From positions 1-64,000 of the forward strand of contig JAZLBO010000012.1 in assembly GCA_045613765.1 (NCBI GenBank): DNA of 64,000 nucleotides, given 5' to 3'. A program made the translations under genes and the position numbers. The DNA comes from RGIG4097 sp045613765 (GTDB taxonomy: Bacteria; Bacillota; Clostridia; Christensenellales; CAG-917). Position 1 is the first letter of the stretch. Each line of letters opens with the position of its first letter. Under the pieces are notes generated by a model. The model made no database searches. It was not told the origin of the DNA and saw nothing but the letters and a program-made list of their open reading frames with translations. Of the stretch, positions 35,029-43,997 are shown one piece after another.

Positions 35029-37742
35029 TAGATTTGCTCCAATTGATATGCTTCGATAACGTCACCGACTTTGACATCGGGATAATTGTGAAGCATGATA
35101 CCACAGTCGTAGTTTCTTGCGATTTCCTTGACGTCGTCTTTTCCGTGACGGAGTGATGCGATTTCTGTATCTGCTTCAACCTTGCCGTTGCGGATAAGTC
35201 TTGCACGTGCTGTACGGAGAATCTTGCCGTCTGTACAGTGGCAACCTGCGATTGTGCCAACACCTGAAATCTTGAAGATTTCACGGACATCTGCACTGCC
35301 GAGTACGACTTCTTTGTACTTGGGTGCGAGCATACCCTTGACTGCTGCTTCGATATCTTCGATTGCCTTATAAATGACATTGTAGAAACGGATGTCAATC
35401 TTTCTTTGTGCTGCAAGTGTCTTTGCATTTGCATCGGGACGGACGTTGAAGCCAATGATGATTGCCTTTGCAGTGTCTGCAAGTGAAACGTCACTTTCAT
35501 TGATTGCGCCTACGCCACCATGGATAATTTCGATGTTGACTTCTTCGTTGCCGAGTTTGCCAAGTGATTGCTTGACTGCTTCGAGTGAGCCTTGTACGTC
35601 TGCTTTGATGATGAGTTTGACTGTTTTGAGTTCGCCTTTTGAAATCTTGTCAAACAAATCGTCAAGGTTGACTGCTTCGCTTGTGTCGTCTTTCTTTGAA
35701 AGTTTAAGTTTTCTTTCATTTGCAAGATCTCTTGCAAAACGATCACTTTCAACAACGTCCATAATGTCGCCTGCTTCGGGAAGTTCATCCCAGCCAGTGA
35801 CTGAAACGGGAATTGAAGGACCTGCTTTCTTGACTTGCTTGCCCTTGTCGTCAATCATAACCTTAACTCTACCTGTTGCAGTGCCTGCGATCATATCGTC
35901 ACCACAGCAGAGTGTACCAGATTGAACAAGGACTGTTGCGATCTTGCCAAGACCTTTGTCCATTCTTGCTTCAATGATTGTACCACGTGCCTTGAGATTG
36001 GGATTTGCCTTGAGTTCTCTAATTTCTGCAAGGATAAGGACGTTTTCAAGAAGTGATTCAACGCCTTCACCTGTCTTTGCAGATACGTTGACGACGGGAG
36101 TTTCGCCACCCCAAATTTCGGGGAGCAAACCGTGTTCTGTCAATTGATTGAGCACTCTATCGGGGTTTGCACTGACTTTGTCAATCTTGTTGCAAGCAAC
36201 GATAATAGGAACGTTTGCTTGTCTTGCGTGGTTGATTGCTTCAATTGTTTGAGGCATGATGCCGTCATCTGCTGCCACAACCAAGATTGCAATGTCTGTT
36301 GCTTGTGCGCCTCTTGCACGCATTGTTGTAAATGCTTCGTGACCGGGGGTGTCAAGGAAAGTAATGGGATTTCCGTTGAGTGAGATTGTGTATGCACCGA
36401 TATGTTGTGTGATGCCACCTGCTTCCCCACTTGTTACGTTTGCTTTACGGATATAGTCCAAAAGTGATGTCTTACCGTGGTCAACGTGACCCATGATACA
36501 GACAACGGGAGGACGTGTCACAAGACCACCTTGTGCTGCTTGTTTTTCACGGATTGCAGTAAGTTCGTCTTCGTGAGTTGTTTCGGGACGGTATTCAAGA
36601 GTGATAGGATGATCTTTGCTGATTTCTGCTGTAACAAGTTCTGCAGTTTCAAAGTCAATGCTACCATTGATGTTTTTGATGATACCAAGAAGGAACAATG
36701 TGCTGATAATTTCTGCACCTGTTTTGCCGATCTTTTCACTGAGGACTTTGATGGGGACGGGATCTGTGGTAATAACTGCGTGGTCAATGACGATTGCGTT
36801 TTGTTGTGATTGACCCTTTTGCTTATTGGCAGATTTGTGTCCACGTACTTTGAAGTCTTCGTCATCAGTCATTGCTCTTGTTTCGTCAACGATATAACCA
36901 CGCTTCATCAATTGATACTTGTTTGCACCGGTTTCTGTAAACTTCTTTGAGCCGTCATTAACCTTTCCACCCTTGCTGCGTTGTTGATTTTGCTTGGGAG
37001 GAAATTGTTGTGCAGCGTTTTGCAATGAAACGTTGTTTTGACCAACTTGTTGGTTGGGACGAGGACCATTATTATTTTGAGGCTTGCGATCATTTGCACT
37101 TGCTTGAGGATTTTGTCCTTGGGGACGTCCTGCTCGGGGTGCTCTTGTATCGTATCCACCGGGGAAAACTCTTGTTTCTGTCTTCTTGGGTTTTTCAGGG
37201 GGGATATATTGCTCTCTTTCTGTTCCGTCAGAGTACTTGATTTTCCAAACGTTGGGTTTGCCTGTTGCAGTTCTCTCTATTTCTACAGGTTGGGAGGGTT
37301 GTTGTTTTTTTGGTTGAGAGGGTTTTTCTGCTTTTTCAGGCTTTTCAACCTTTTCGGCTTTTTCCACTTTCTTGGATTGTGTCTTCACTTCCTTTGTGGG
37401 AAGTTTTGTTTGTTCTTGTTCGAGCATAGCATCGAGAAGTTGATCCATCTTCTTCATTTGGGCATCTTCTTTGAGAGCCTTTTTGATGTCTTCTTCTGTA
37501 TCTACTTCGATTGTTTCAGCAACTTCAGGGACAAGGACTTCTTCTGCCTTTTCTTGTTCTCTTTCCTTTTCAAGAGCGATTTCACGAAGTTGAGCAATCT
37601 TTGCTTTGATTGAATTTTTGAGTGTCAAAGCACGATTTTTTTCTTGTGAAACCTCTTGCATAAGTGATGCAAGTTTATCTCCCTTGTAGTTGTGCAACAA
37701 TTTAATGTTTTCTTGGGGATTAATTGTTTTGTTTTCGGCCAT
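35028..37742 (-). CDS. infB: Translation initiation factor IF-2
   Basis: IF-2 is the GTPase that brings initiator tRNA to the 30S subunit and helps subunit joining. The 904-aa protein has a long low-complexity N-terminal region (about 1-330) rich in Lys, Glu, Pro, Gln and Asn, the IF2_N helices, then the G domain with VCIMGHVDHGKTSLLDYIR (G1), DTPGHEAFTTMRARG (G3) and ACNKIDK (G4), domain II and the C-terminal fMet-tRNA-binding domain. The poly-Gln/Asn segment (about 185-250) is longer than in Bacillus IF-2. The gene follows ylxQ by 2 bp. Confidence 0.98.
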   Translation of the reverse strand: MAENKTINPQENIKLLHNYKGDKLASLMQEVSQEKNRALTLKNSIKAKIAQLREIALEKEREQEKAEEVLVPEVAETIEVDTEEDIKKALKEDAQMKKMDQLLDAMLEQEQTKLPTKEVKTQSKKVEKAEKVEKPEKAEKPSQPKKQQPSQPVEIERTATGKPNVWKIKYSDGTEREQYIPPEKPKKTETRVFPGGYDTRAPRAGRPQGQNPQASANDRKPQNNNGPRPNQQVGQNNVSLQNAAQQFPPKQNQQRSKGGKVNDGSKKFTETGANKYQLMKRGYIVDETRAMTDDEDFKVRGHKSANKQKGQSQQNAIVIDHAVITTDPVPIKVLSEKIGKTGAEIISTLFLLGIIKNINGSIDFETAELVTAEISKDHPITLEYRPETTHEDELTAIREKQAAQGGLVTRPPVVCIMGHVDHGKTSLLDYIRKANVTSGEAGGITQHIGAYTISLNGNPITFLDTPGHEAFTTMRARGAQATDIAILVVAADDGIMPQTIEAINHARQANVPIIVACNKIDKVSANPDRVLNQLTEHGLLPEIWGGETPVVNVSAKTGEGVESLLENVLILAEIRELKANPNLKARGTIIEARMDKGLGKIATVLVQSGTLCCGDDMIAGTATGRVKVMIDDKGKQVKKAGPSIPVSVTGWDELPEAGDIMDVVESDRFARDLANERKLKLSKKDDTSEAVNLDDLFDKISKGELKTVKLIIKADVQGSLEAVKQSLGKLGNEEVNIEIIHGGVGAINESDVSLADTAKAIIIGFNVRPDANAKTLAAQRKIDIRFYNVIYKAIEDIEAAVKGMLAPKYKEVVLGSADVREIFKISGVGTIAGCHCTDGKILRTARARLIRNGKVEADTEIASLRHGKDDVKEIARNYDCGIMLHNYPDVKVGDVIEAYQLEQI

Positions 37743-37744
37743 AT

Positions 37745-38035
37745 TTACCTCAAATTATCAAGAATTGCGTTGCCAAGACCACTATCAGTGATGCCAATGG
37801 CAAGCACTTGTTCACGATGAACGGCAGACGTGACGCCTTCAATTACAAAAGCAGGTGTATTTGTGCATTTTGACATGAGCCTACTCTTGTACTTTTCGGT
37901 TGCGCCTTCGTCAATTAGTACTACCACACAAGAATTTAGTCTTTCGGAGATTTTGTCTTCACCAAGCAAAATCCTACCACTGCGCATTGCAAGGCCAATA
38001 TACGATTTAATTTTGGATTTGTTTTCTAAGTTCAT
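37745..38035 (-). CDS. ylxQ: L7Ae-family RNA-binding protein YlxQ
   Basis: The ATG at 38035 follows AAAGGAAG and gives a 96-aa protein, beginning MNLENKSKIKSYIGLAMRSG, of the L7Ae/L30e/YlxQ fold, which binds kink-turn RNA. Longer upstream readings have no support. It overlaps ylxR by 29 bp. The position between nusA and infB is the standard one. Its function is not well known, but an RNA-binding role is expected. Confidence 0.93.
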   Translation of the reverse strand: MNLENKSKIKSYIGLAMRSGRILLGEDKISERLNSCVVVLIDEGATEKYKSRLMSKCTNTPAFVIEGVTSAVHREQVLAIGITDSGLGNAILDNLR

Positions 38036-38267
38036 CGTACACTTCCTTTGCCACACCTTGCTTGAAAGCCACATTGAGTGAAAACTTTTTAATGCAAGTT
38101 TCAATGCATTTTGCATTGTTGTGGACGTATGCGCCCCTTCCGTCCATTTTTCCGGTTTTGTCTATCACAATACCATTTTCTGTTTTTACAAGACGGATAA
38201 GGTCAGACTTGTCTGCGTGTTCTCTACACACACAGCATCTTCTTGTGTTCTTGGGATTATTCGGCAT
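38007..38267 (-). CDS. ylxR: YlxR (DUF448) RNA-binding protein
   Basis: This 86-aa protein has the YlxR signature: RRCCVCREHADKSDLIRLVK and GRGAYVHNNAKCIETCIKK. The family binds RNA and has been connected to control of nusA-infB operons and RNase P. Its start overlaps the nusA end by 11 bp and its end overlaps ylxQ by 29 bp, so the three genes are tightly coupled. Confidence 0.95.
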   Translation of the reverse strand: MPNNPKNTRRCCVCREHADKSDLIRLVKTENGIVIDKTGKMDGRGAYVHNNAKCIETCIKKFSLNVAFKQGVAKEVYDELRKQIQN

Positions 38268-39342
38268 CTTCTTCCTCGGTTTTCAAACTTGATGCGGGCT
38301 TGACGTCTATCTTCCAGCCAGTAAGTTTTGCTGCAAGACGTGCGTTTTGACCGTTTCTACCGATTGCAAGACTGAGTTTTTCATCACTGACGATAACTCT
38401 TGCACGTTTTTCTTCTTCGGTGATTGAAACCATGTGAACTTGTGCAGGACTGAGTGCGCGTGCGATATATTCAATAGGATCTGCGCAGTATTCAACTACG
38501 TCGATCTTTTCGCCACCGAGTTCTTGGACTACTTCGTTGACACGGATACCCTTATTACCAATACATGCACCAACTGCATCTACATTGGGGTCATCACTGT
38601 AAACTGCGATCTTTGTACGGAAACCTGCTTCACGGACGCAACCTGCGATCTTCACAAGGCCTGCCTTGATTTCGGGGACTTCAAGCTCGAAAAGTCTTCT
38701 TACGAAACCTGATGATGCTCTGGACACCAAAACTTGTGCGCCCTTGAAAGTTTCACGGATTTTCTTCACGTAAACCTTGATCATATCATTGAGGTTGTAA
38801 GTTTCTGTGGGAACTTGGTCAACTTGCATCATGACACCTTCCATTTGTGTGCCACTGATTTCAACGTAAACGTTGTTGCCTTCTTTTCTACGGACGATTG
38901 CACCGACGATTTCGCCTTGTTTTTCGTTCATTTCGTTAAGGATATACTCTTTCTTTGCATCGTTTATGCGTTGCATAACAACTTGTCTTGCAGTTTGTGC
39001 TGCAATACGGCTGAAATCCTTGGGAGTGATGTCTTCGACGATAACTTCACCGACTTTTGCATTTTCCTTGATTTCAAGGGCTTCTTCCAGTGAAATTTCA
39101 CTTGCTTCGTCTTCGACTTCTTCAACGATAAGACGGTGTGCATAGACTTTGATTGTACCCTTTTCTTCGTTAAGACGGACTGCGATTGTTCTTGATTCGC
39201 CAAATTCCTTCTTGTATGCAGATACAAGTCCTGATTCCAATGCTTCAAGCATAACTTCTTTTGAAATCTTGGTAACTTTTTCAAGTTCTTCAAGAGCGGG
39301 GAAGAAATCTGCTGTGAAGTCTTCTTTTACTTTCTTTGCCAT
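38257..39342 (-). CDS. nusA: Transcription termination/antitermination factor NusA
   Basis: NusA binds RNA polymerase and nascent RNA to control pausing, termination and antitermination. The 361-aa protein has the N-terminal polymerase-binding domain (1-130), an S1 domain (about 135-200, IVGAIVRRKEGNNVYVEISG) and two KH domains, with DPNVDAVGACIGNKGIRVNEV and EKLSLAIGRNGQNARLAAKLTGW as their GxxG regions. It lacks the C-terminal acidic repeats of proteobacteria, as usual in Firmicutes. A GGAGGA site precedes the start. It lies 9 bp after rimP. Confidence 0.98.
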   Translation of the reverse strand: MAKKVKEDFTADFFPALEELEKVTKISKEVMLEALESGLVSAYKKEFGESRTIAVRLNEEKGTIKVYAHRLIVEEVEDEASEISLEEALEIKENAKVGEVIVEDITPKDFSRIAAQTARQVVMQRINDAKKEYILNEMNEKQGEIVGAIVRRKEGNNVYVEISGTQMEGVMMQVDQVPTETYNLNDMIKVYVKKIRETFKGAQVLVSRASSGFVRRLFELEVPEIKAGLVKIAGCVREAGFRTKIAVYSDDPNVDAVGACIGNKGIRVNEVVQELGGEKIDVVEYCADPIEYIARALSPAQVHMVSITEEEKRARVIVSDEKLSLAIGRNGQNARLAAKLTGWKIDVKPASSLKTEEEDAE

Positions 39343-39351
39343 GTGGTCCTC

Positions 39352-39819
39352 CTAAAACCTGATATACGGTTGTATTTTTGCGTTTTCTTTTGTTATTGTG
39401 AGTTCTTTGGGGTTCTTTTCGCCAGTGCGAATAACAAACGAATTTTCATTGTGTGACAAGAGTGTGCCGTGGCACTTGTTTTTGTCTTGTTTCACTTCGA
39501 TTTCTGTGCCGATTGCTCTACGGAAATCATCCATTGTTACGATTGGTCTGTCAAGGCCTGATGAAGACACGTTGAGGACGTATTCTTCAGGGAAAAGTTC
39601 CTCATATTTGTCAAGGACAGGGCTCAATGCGTTGTGCACTGTTTCGCATGTGTTGAGATCAACGCCATCTTTTGACCAAACGTACACTGTCAAATTGAAT
39701 CTGCCATATTCCTTGAAATATTTTATTTCAACCACTTCGTATCCAAGAGCAACAACTGTTTCATTTATGCTTTTTTCCACGATTTCGGTGGCTTCTGTGC
39801 TCAAAAATTTGTTTTCCAT
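39352..39819 (-). CDS. rimP: Ribosome maturation factor RimP
   Basis: RimP is needed for 30S maturation. The 155-aa protein has the two-domain plan: an N-terminal alpha/beta domain with GYEVVEIKYFKEYGRFNLTVYV and LSPVLDKYEELFPEEYVLNVSSSGLDRP, and a C-terminal SH3-like domain. It is the first gene of the nusA-infB operon. Its promoter and a leader hairpin are visible upstream, and AAGGAGTT precedes the ATG. Confidence 0.96.
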   Translation of the reverse strand: MENKFLSTEATEIVEKSINETVVALGYEVVEIKYFKEYGRFNLTVYVWSKDGVDLNTCETVHNALSPVLDKYEELFPEEYVLNVSSSGLDRPIVTMDDFRRAIGTEIEVKQDKNKCHGTLLSHNENSFVIRTGEKNPKELTITKENAKIQPYIRF

Positions 39820-39839
39820 TTGAACTCCTTATAATAAGA

Positions 39840-39919
39840 AGAGTGAACCTTTCGGTCCACTCTACATAGCGATTACTATTTAGCATAGTGATGATAACAT
39901 ATTTGCAATCCTTTTGCAA
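39840..39919 (-). promoter_or_regulatory. rimP-nusA-infB operon promoter and leader hairpin
   Basis: On the minus strand TTGCAA (39919-39914), a 17-bp spacer and TATCAT (39896-39891) mark the promoter, with a start near 39884. The leader forms a 10-bp hairpin (39863-39854 with 39849-39840) closed by a GAAA tetraloop, 8 nt before the ribosome binding site. The one non-Watson-Crick position is a G-U pair in the minus-strand RNA, so the hairpin is meant for that strand. Confidence 0.75.
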
Positions 39920-40003
39920 GCAATTTTACACACAAAATCCACAATAAATATAAAATATTTAGCAGAATCTGTAGTTTTTGGTGATTTAATGACGCCATAA
40001 GGA

Positions 40004-41584
40004 TTACAAGCGTTGTGCAAGCACCTTCAAAAGTTCTGCAGTGGCATACACGTCTGCGATTGCTCTATGGGCGTTCTCGTGTGAAATGTTGAGATTTTTT
40101 GAAAGTGTTTCGAGGTCGAATTTTTTAAATTCGTTCAACTTTTCACGTGCCACAAGCAATGTGTCAAACATATCGTTGTCAAAGTTGTAGCCTTCTTCTC
40201 TTGCATACTTTTCAAGCAAGGGGAAATCATAACCAGAGATATTGTGTCCTACAAGGATTGCATCTCTTGTAAATCTAAAGAAATCGGGCAAGATTTCTTC
40301 AAATTTGGGAGATGATTTGACCATATCATTGGTGATAGATGTAAGGTTTGTGATAAATTCGGAGATAGGTTGACTGGGTTTTGCAAAAGTTTGAAAAACT
40401 TCTGTAATTTTGCCGTTGACCATCTTCACTGCTGCAAGTTCAATGGGTTCTGCCGTGTTGATGAACTTGTCTGTAGCCTCAAAGTCAAATACAACAAACG
40501 TCTTGTCTTTCAAGAACTCAGGAGTGCTTGCCTTTTCTTCGAACAAACTGTCTTGCGACATCTTTGTATAAGGCTCAGGAAATACCTTTGTGTACTTTGT
40601 GGGACAAGGTTTGTTTTGAACCTTTTGTATTGAATCGAAGCAGATAGAACACCTGAAAATACCATCAAGAGTATATGACAATGCACCGTTGTATGTTGAC
40701 ACAGACACGTTGCCAAGACAGATGACTTCTTCCCCATCATTGAGGGTTTTCAAAGCATCTACATCACTCAAACGGGGGAAACAAACACACTCAATTTTGG
40801 CAGTTGTATCATCAATGATACATCTAAACATGGGTTTTGTTTCGGGTTCTCTTGAGTTGGGATCGTCAGGGTTGTATTTTTTATTTTTGAATTCTTTGTG
40901 TTGTATTCCACTGATTTTGCCACAAAGCACAACGTTTTCAGTGGGGTGCTTAATATCGCAAATGTAATTGGGCATTTGGTTAACGCCAGACACCTTGCCC
41001 CTTGCATAAACTTTTTCACAACCTTCTGTCTTAATCAATCTAAAAGATTGAGCTGTAGTGAATGTGCGTTTTGGGATGAGATCTTCTGCATTTATGGTTG
41101 ATGTATCTACGATATTTTCAACATATTCCACTTCTATGTTGCCATTGAATGATTCATCAAGGAATTCTTTGAGATTTCCTGCAGAATTGCTATTTTTCAA
41201 AAGCATATATGTGGGGGTGTCAAAAGTTATTTGAATTTCGATGTTTTTTTCGTCAACAGACACTGAAATATTGTCTTCCACAAGGAATTTGAAAAGCATT
41301 TGCTCATACTTGTTGAAATACTCGTAGATTTTGTTTGTGACGATTGTTTTATCTGCATAAGTGCGTATGTAGGAAATGATGATATTAATCCCCGGGAAAA
41401 TGCTTTCAACAATATTTTGCACGTCTGCTTTTTTCTTGTCATCATAAAGTTTTGAATCAAAGGCAGAAATAATAAAACGGACTTCAAGTTCGTGTTTATC
41501 TCTACGGTAAGTTGCAGAGTTAAATTTCAACTCTGGGTACGCACCTTTTGATTTTTCCAAAAATTCTTCAAAAAACTTTGTCAT
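40004..41584 (-). CDS. PolC-like protein with exonuclease but no PHP or polymerase core
   Basis: This 526-aa protein occupies the conserved polC position between ispG and rimP. Residues about 1-170 resemble the PolC N-terminal region, about 190-340 an OB-type domain (YARGKVSGV...LCGKISG...), and 363-526 a DnaQ-type 3'-5' exonuclease with all catalytic residues: D367 and E369 in FDFEATD, D453 in GHNISGYD, H506 and D511 in HRAIADV. PolC normally has about 1400 aa with a PHP domain and the polymerase palm, fingers and thumb after or around the exonuclease; here the protein ends with the exonuclease. Only 184 bp separate it from rimP, so the rest is not encoded nearby. It may act as a proofreading or repair nuclease. 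Confidence 0.8.
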   Translation of the reverse strand: MTKFFEEFLEKSKGAYPELKFNSATYRRDKHELEVRFIISAFDSKLYDDKKKADVQNIVESIFPGINIIISYIRTYADKTIVTNKIYEYFNKYEQMLFKFLVEDNISVSVDEKNIEIQITFDTPTYMLLKNSNSAGNLKEFLDESFNGNIEVEYVENIVDTSTINAEDLIPKRTFTTAQSFRLIKTEGCEKVYARGKVSGVNQMPNYICDIKHPTENVVLCGKISGIQHKEFKNKKYNPDDPNSREPETKPMFRCIIDDTTAKIECVCFPRLSDVDALKTLNDGEEVICLGNVSVSTYNGALSYTLDGIFRCSICFDSIQKVQNKPCPTKYTKVFPEPYTKMSQDSLFEEKASTPEFLKDKTFVVFDFEATDKFINTAEPIELAAVKMVNGKITEVFQTFAKPSQPISEFITNLTSITNDMVKSSPKFEEILPDFFRFTRDAILVGHNISGYDFPLLEKYAREEGYNFDNDMFDTLLVAREKLNEFKKFDLETLSKNLNISHENAHRAIADVYATAELLKVLAQRL

Positions 41585-41635
41585 ATACGGTTTTACCTTG
41601 TTTTTGCGATAAAGTATTACAAAATATTTGATTTT

Positions 41636-42682
41636 TTATAGTACTTCATTGAGTAAAGTCATAAATTCTTCCATCAAATTTGCACTTGGAACTGTTTTGA
41701 AAATTTTGCCGTCTTTCAAGAGTACGGATTTTTCTTTGCCACCTGCAATGCCAAGATCACTGCCTTCACCTTCCCCAATTCCATTTAATGGACAACCCAT
41801 AACGGATATTTTGAGAGGCTTTTCTATTTTTGCAGTCAAGCGTTCAACTTCTTCTGCAAGACCTTGTACGTCAATTTCAGTTCTTGCACACGTGGGACAA
41901 GAAACAACTTCAACCCCTGTGCAACGAAGTCCCAAAGCCTTCAATATGGATTTTCCAGCATAAACTTCTTCTACAACTGGTGCAGATAATGAAACTCTAA
42001 TTGTATCGCCGATGCCTTCTTCAAGAAGTGTGCCAATGCCGATTGATGATTTGATAAGTCCACTTCTCAATGTTCCCGCTTCCGTTACGCCAAGATGAAG
42101 GGGATATTCGCAGGTTTTGGCAAGTTTTCTGTTTGATTCAATCATTGTTTGCACATTTGATGCTTTGATTGCAACAATGAGATTTGAAAAACCGAATTTT
42201 TCAAACATATCTGCAGTTTTGAGTGCACTTGCAACAAGTGCTTCATCTTCTGCCATACCTTTGAATTGTTTGTCAAGACTGCCACCATTGACGCCTATAC
42301 GGACAGGAACATCATAATCTTTGAGTATTTCAACGAGATTCTTGATGTTTTCTGCATCGGTTGACATATTGCCGGGGTTCATGCGCAATTTTTTTGCGCC
42401 TGCTTTTACAGCAAGTTCTGCAAGGCGATATGAATAATGTACGTCAGCAATCAAAGGCAAGCCTGATTTTTCTGCAATAACCTTAAATGCTTCTGCAGAT
42501 TGCTCATCAGGCACTGCAAGACGAATAAGGTCACAACCCACGTCAGTCAGTTCTTTTATTTGTGCCAAAGAGCCGTCGATATCAACGGTTTTTGTGTTGA
42601 GCATAGATTGCACTGTGATTGGTGCATCTCCCCCAACTCTTATATTTCCAATGTGGATTTCTTTTGAATAACGTCTTTTCAT
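41636..42682 (-). CDS. ispG: (E)-4-hydroxy-3-methylbut-2-enyl-diphosphate synthase IspG
   Basis: IspG is the iron-sulfur enzyme of the sixth step of the MEP isoprenoid pathway. The 348-aa protein has the TIM barrel (IRVGGDAPITVQSMLNT, ADVHYSYRLA, RMNPGN) and the C-terminal reductase domain with cluster cysteines in VVSCPTCARTEID and SVMGCPLNGIGEG. The short two-domain form is typical of bacteria. dxr, for the first committed step, lies two genes upstream, with rseP between. Confidence 0.97.
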   Translation of the reverse strand: MKRRYSKEIHIGNIRVGGDAPITVQSMLNTKTVDIDGSLAQIKELTDVGCDLIRLAVPDEQSAEAFKVIAEKSGLPLIADVHYSYRLAELAVKAGAKKLRMNPGNMSTDAENIKNLVEILKDYDVPVRIGVNGGSLDKQFKGMAEDEALVASALKTADMFEKFGFSNLIVAIKASNVQTMIESNRKLAKTCEYPLHLGVTEAGTLRSGLIKSSIGIGTLLEEGIGDTIRVSLSAPVVEEVYAGKSILKALGLRCTGVEVVSCPTCARTEIDVQGLAEEVERLTAKIEKPLKISVMGCPLNGIGEGEGSDLGIAGGKEKSVLLKDGKIFKTVPSANLMEEFMTLLNEVL

Positions 42683-42732
42683 TTTTGTTTGTCTATATCC
42701 AAATTCGTTTGTATTTCTATAATTTCGGTGTT

Positions 42733-43995
42733 CTAACCGTTTACAAGGTGGAAAATGTCAAGGAAAACCACCAAAACCAACATGAGAATAAGCCCAACGG
42801 TGTGGATAACGCCCTCCACTTTTCTTGGCACAGGTTTACGGAATATCATCTCTATTGCAGTAAACAACATTCTCGATCCGTCAAGAGCAGGTACAGGAAG
42901 CAAGTTCATGACAGCAAGGTTGGCAGAAATAACTGCTATTGTGTACATAAATGGTCCAAAACCTTGTGAACTCATATCTGCAATAGTCTTGACCACAGTG
43001 ATTGTTCCACCTGCACTTTCAATGCCAATTTTACCGGTTATCAATGCGCCAAGTGATGCAAGGATCTTGAATACAATGAAGAAAGCAAATCCAAATGCTC
43101 TTGAAAATGCAAGGAAGAAATTGAGTTTTTGTTGTTTGAGTCCGTAGGATATTGCGTATCCTGTGCGTATCTCGTCCACTTCAAACTCGTTGCCGTTTTC
43201 ATCTTTTTCGGTTGCTTGATAGCGATATTCCCCTCTTGATGCAGTGATTTCAATGATTTCACCATCACGGAGAATCTTAAATGTTGCTGTATCACCAATA
43301 TTTTTGAAGATTGATGTGACATCATCTTGCGTCATTATGTTGACTTGTTTTCCGTCAACCGACAAAATTACGTCCCCTTCCTCAAAATATTGTTCTTGTT
43401 CAATAAAATCATAGGTATTTGCAATCACGGGAAGGATTTGTCCGTATGCAGTGAAAAATATCGTTATGATAAAAATTGAACTCAAAAAGTTGAAAAATGC
43501 CCCAGAAAACAGCACAATAAGGCGTTTCCACGCAGGTTGATCGTTGAAGTATGGACCTTTCTTCTTTTCTTGGTTTTCTTCAGGGGTTTCCACTTCAACT
43601 ACGCCAATTTCTTGGATGTCTGTTGTTGCGTTGGGGGTTGTATTGTCAACGATATAGGACAAAATGCCCTTCTCTCCGTTGTCTGCAACTTCTTTGTTTA
43701 TAAAATTGTTTTCTGCATCTGCGCCTTCTTGATCTTCTCCGTGAAATGCGCAAAAGCCACCAATAGGAATAGGACGGATGGAGAAAATTTCCCCATTTTT
43801 CTTATTTTTTCTTTTGAAGATTGCAGGGCCAAAGCCAATAGAAAATTCATCAATGCGGAAACCGAGCATTTTGCCTGCAAGATAATGTCCACTTTCGTGG
43901 ATGATTATCATAAACATCAATGCAAGGATTGCAACAATGATGAAACCTATATATTTGAAAACTTCGCCTGCAGTTGCTGCCAAAAGAAATGCCAC
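42733..43995 (-). CDS. rseP: Site-2 intramembrane metalloprotease RseP
   Basis: This 420-aa membrane protease cuts single-pass proteins inside the membrane, for example anti-sigma factors or signal-peptide remnants. The zinc site is HESGH in the first span (about residue 33), with the second part NLLPVPALDGSRMLF near the C-terminus. A PDZ domain lies between (about 200-260). An acidic insert of about 60 residues (about 85-145) before the PDZ domain is longer than in Bacillus RasP. The order dxr-rseP is standard, with a 2-bp gap. Confidence 0.95.
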   Translation of the reverse strand: MAFLLAATAGEVFKYIGFIIVAILALMFMIIIHESGHYLAGKMLGFRIDEFSIGFGPAIFKRKNKKNGEIFSIRPIPIGGFCAFHGEDQEGADAENNFINKEVADNGEKGILSYIVDNTTPNATTDIQEIGVVEVETPEENQEKKKGPYFNDQPAWKRLIVLFSGAFFNFLSSIFIITIFFTAYGQILPVIANTYDFIEQEQYFEEGDVILSVDGKQVNIMTQDDVTSIFKNIGDTATFKILRDGEIIEITASRGEYRYQATEKDENGNEFEVDEIRTGYAISYGLKQQKLNFFLAFSRAFGFAFFIVFKILASLGALITGKIGIESAGGTITVVKTIADMSSQGFGPFMYTIAVISANLAVMNLLPVPALDGSRMLFTAIEMIFRKPVPRKVEGVIHTVGLILMLVLVVFLDIFHLVNG

Positions 43996-43997
43996 TA

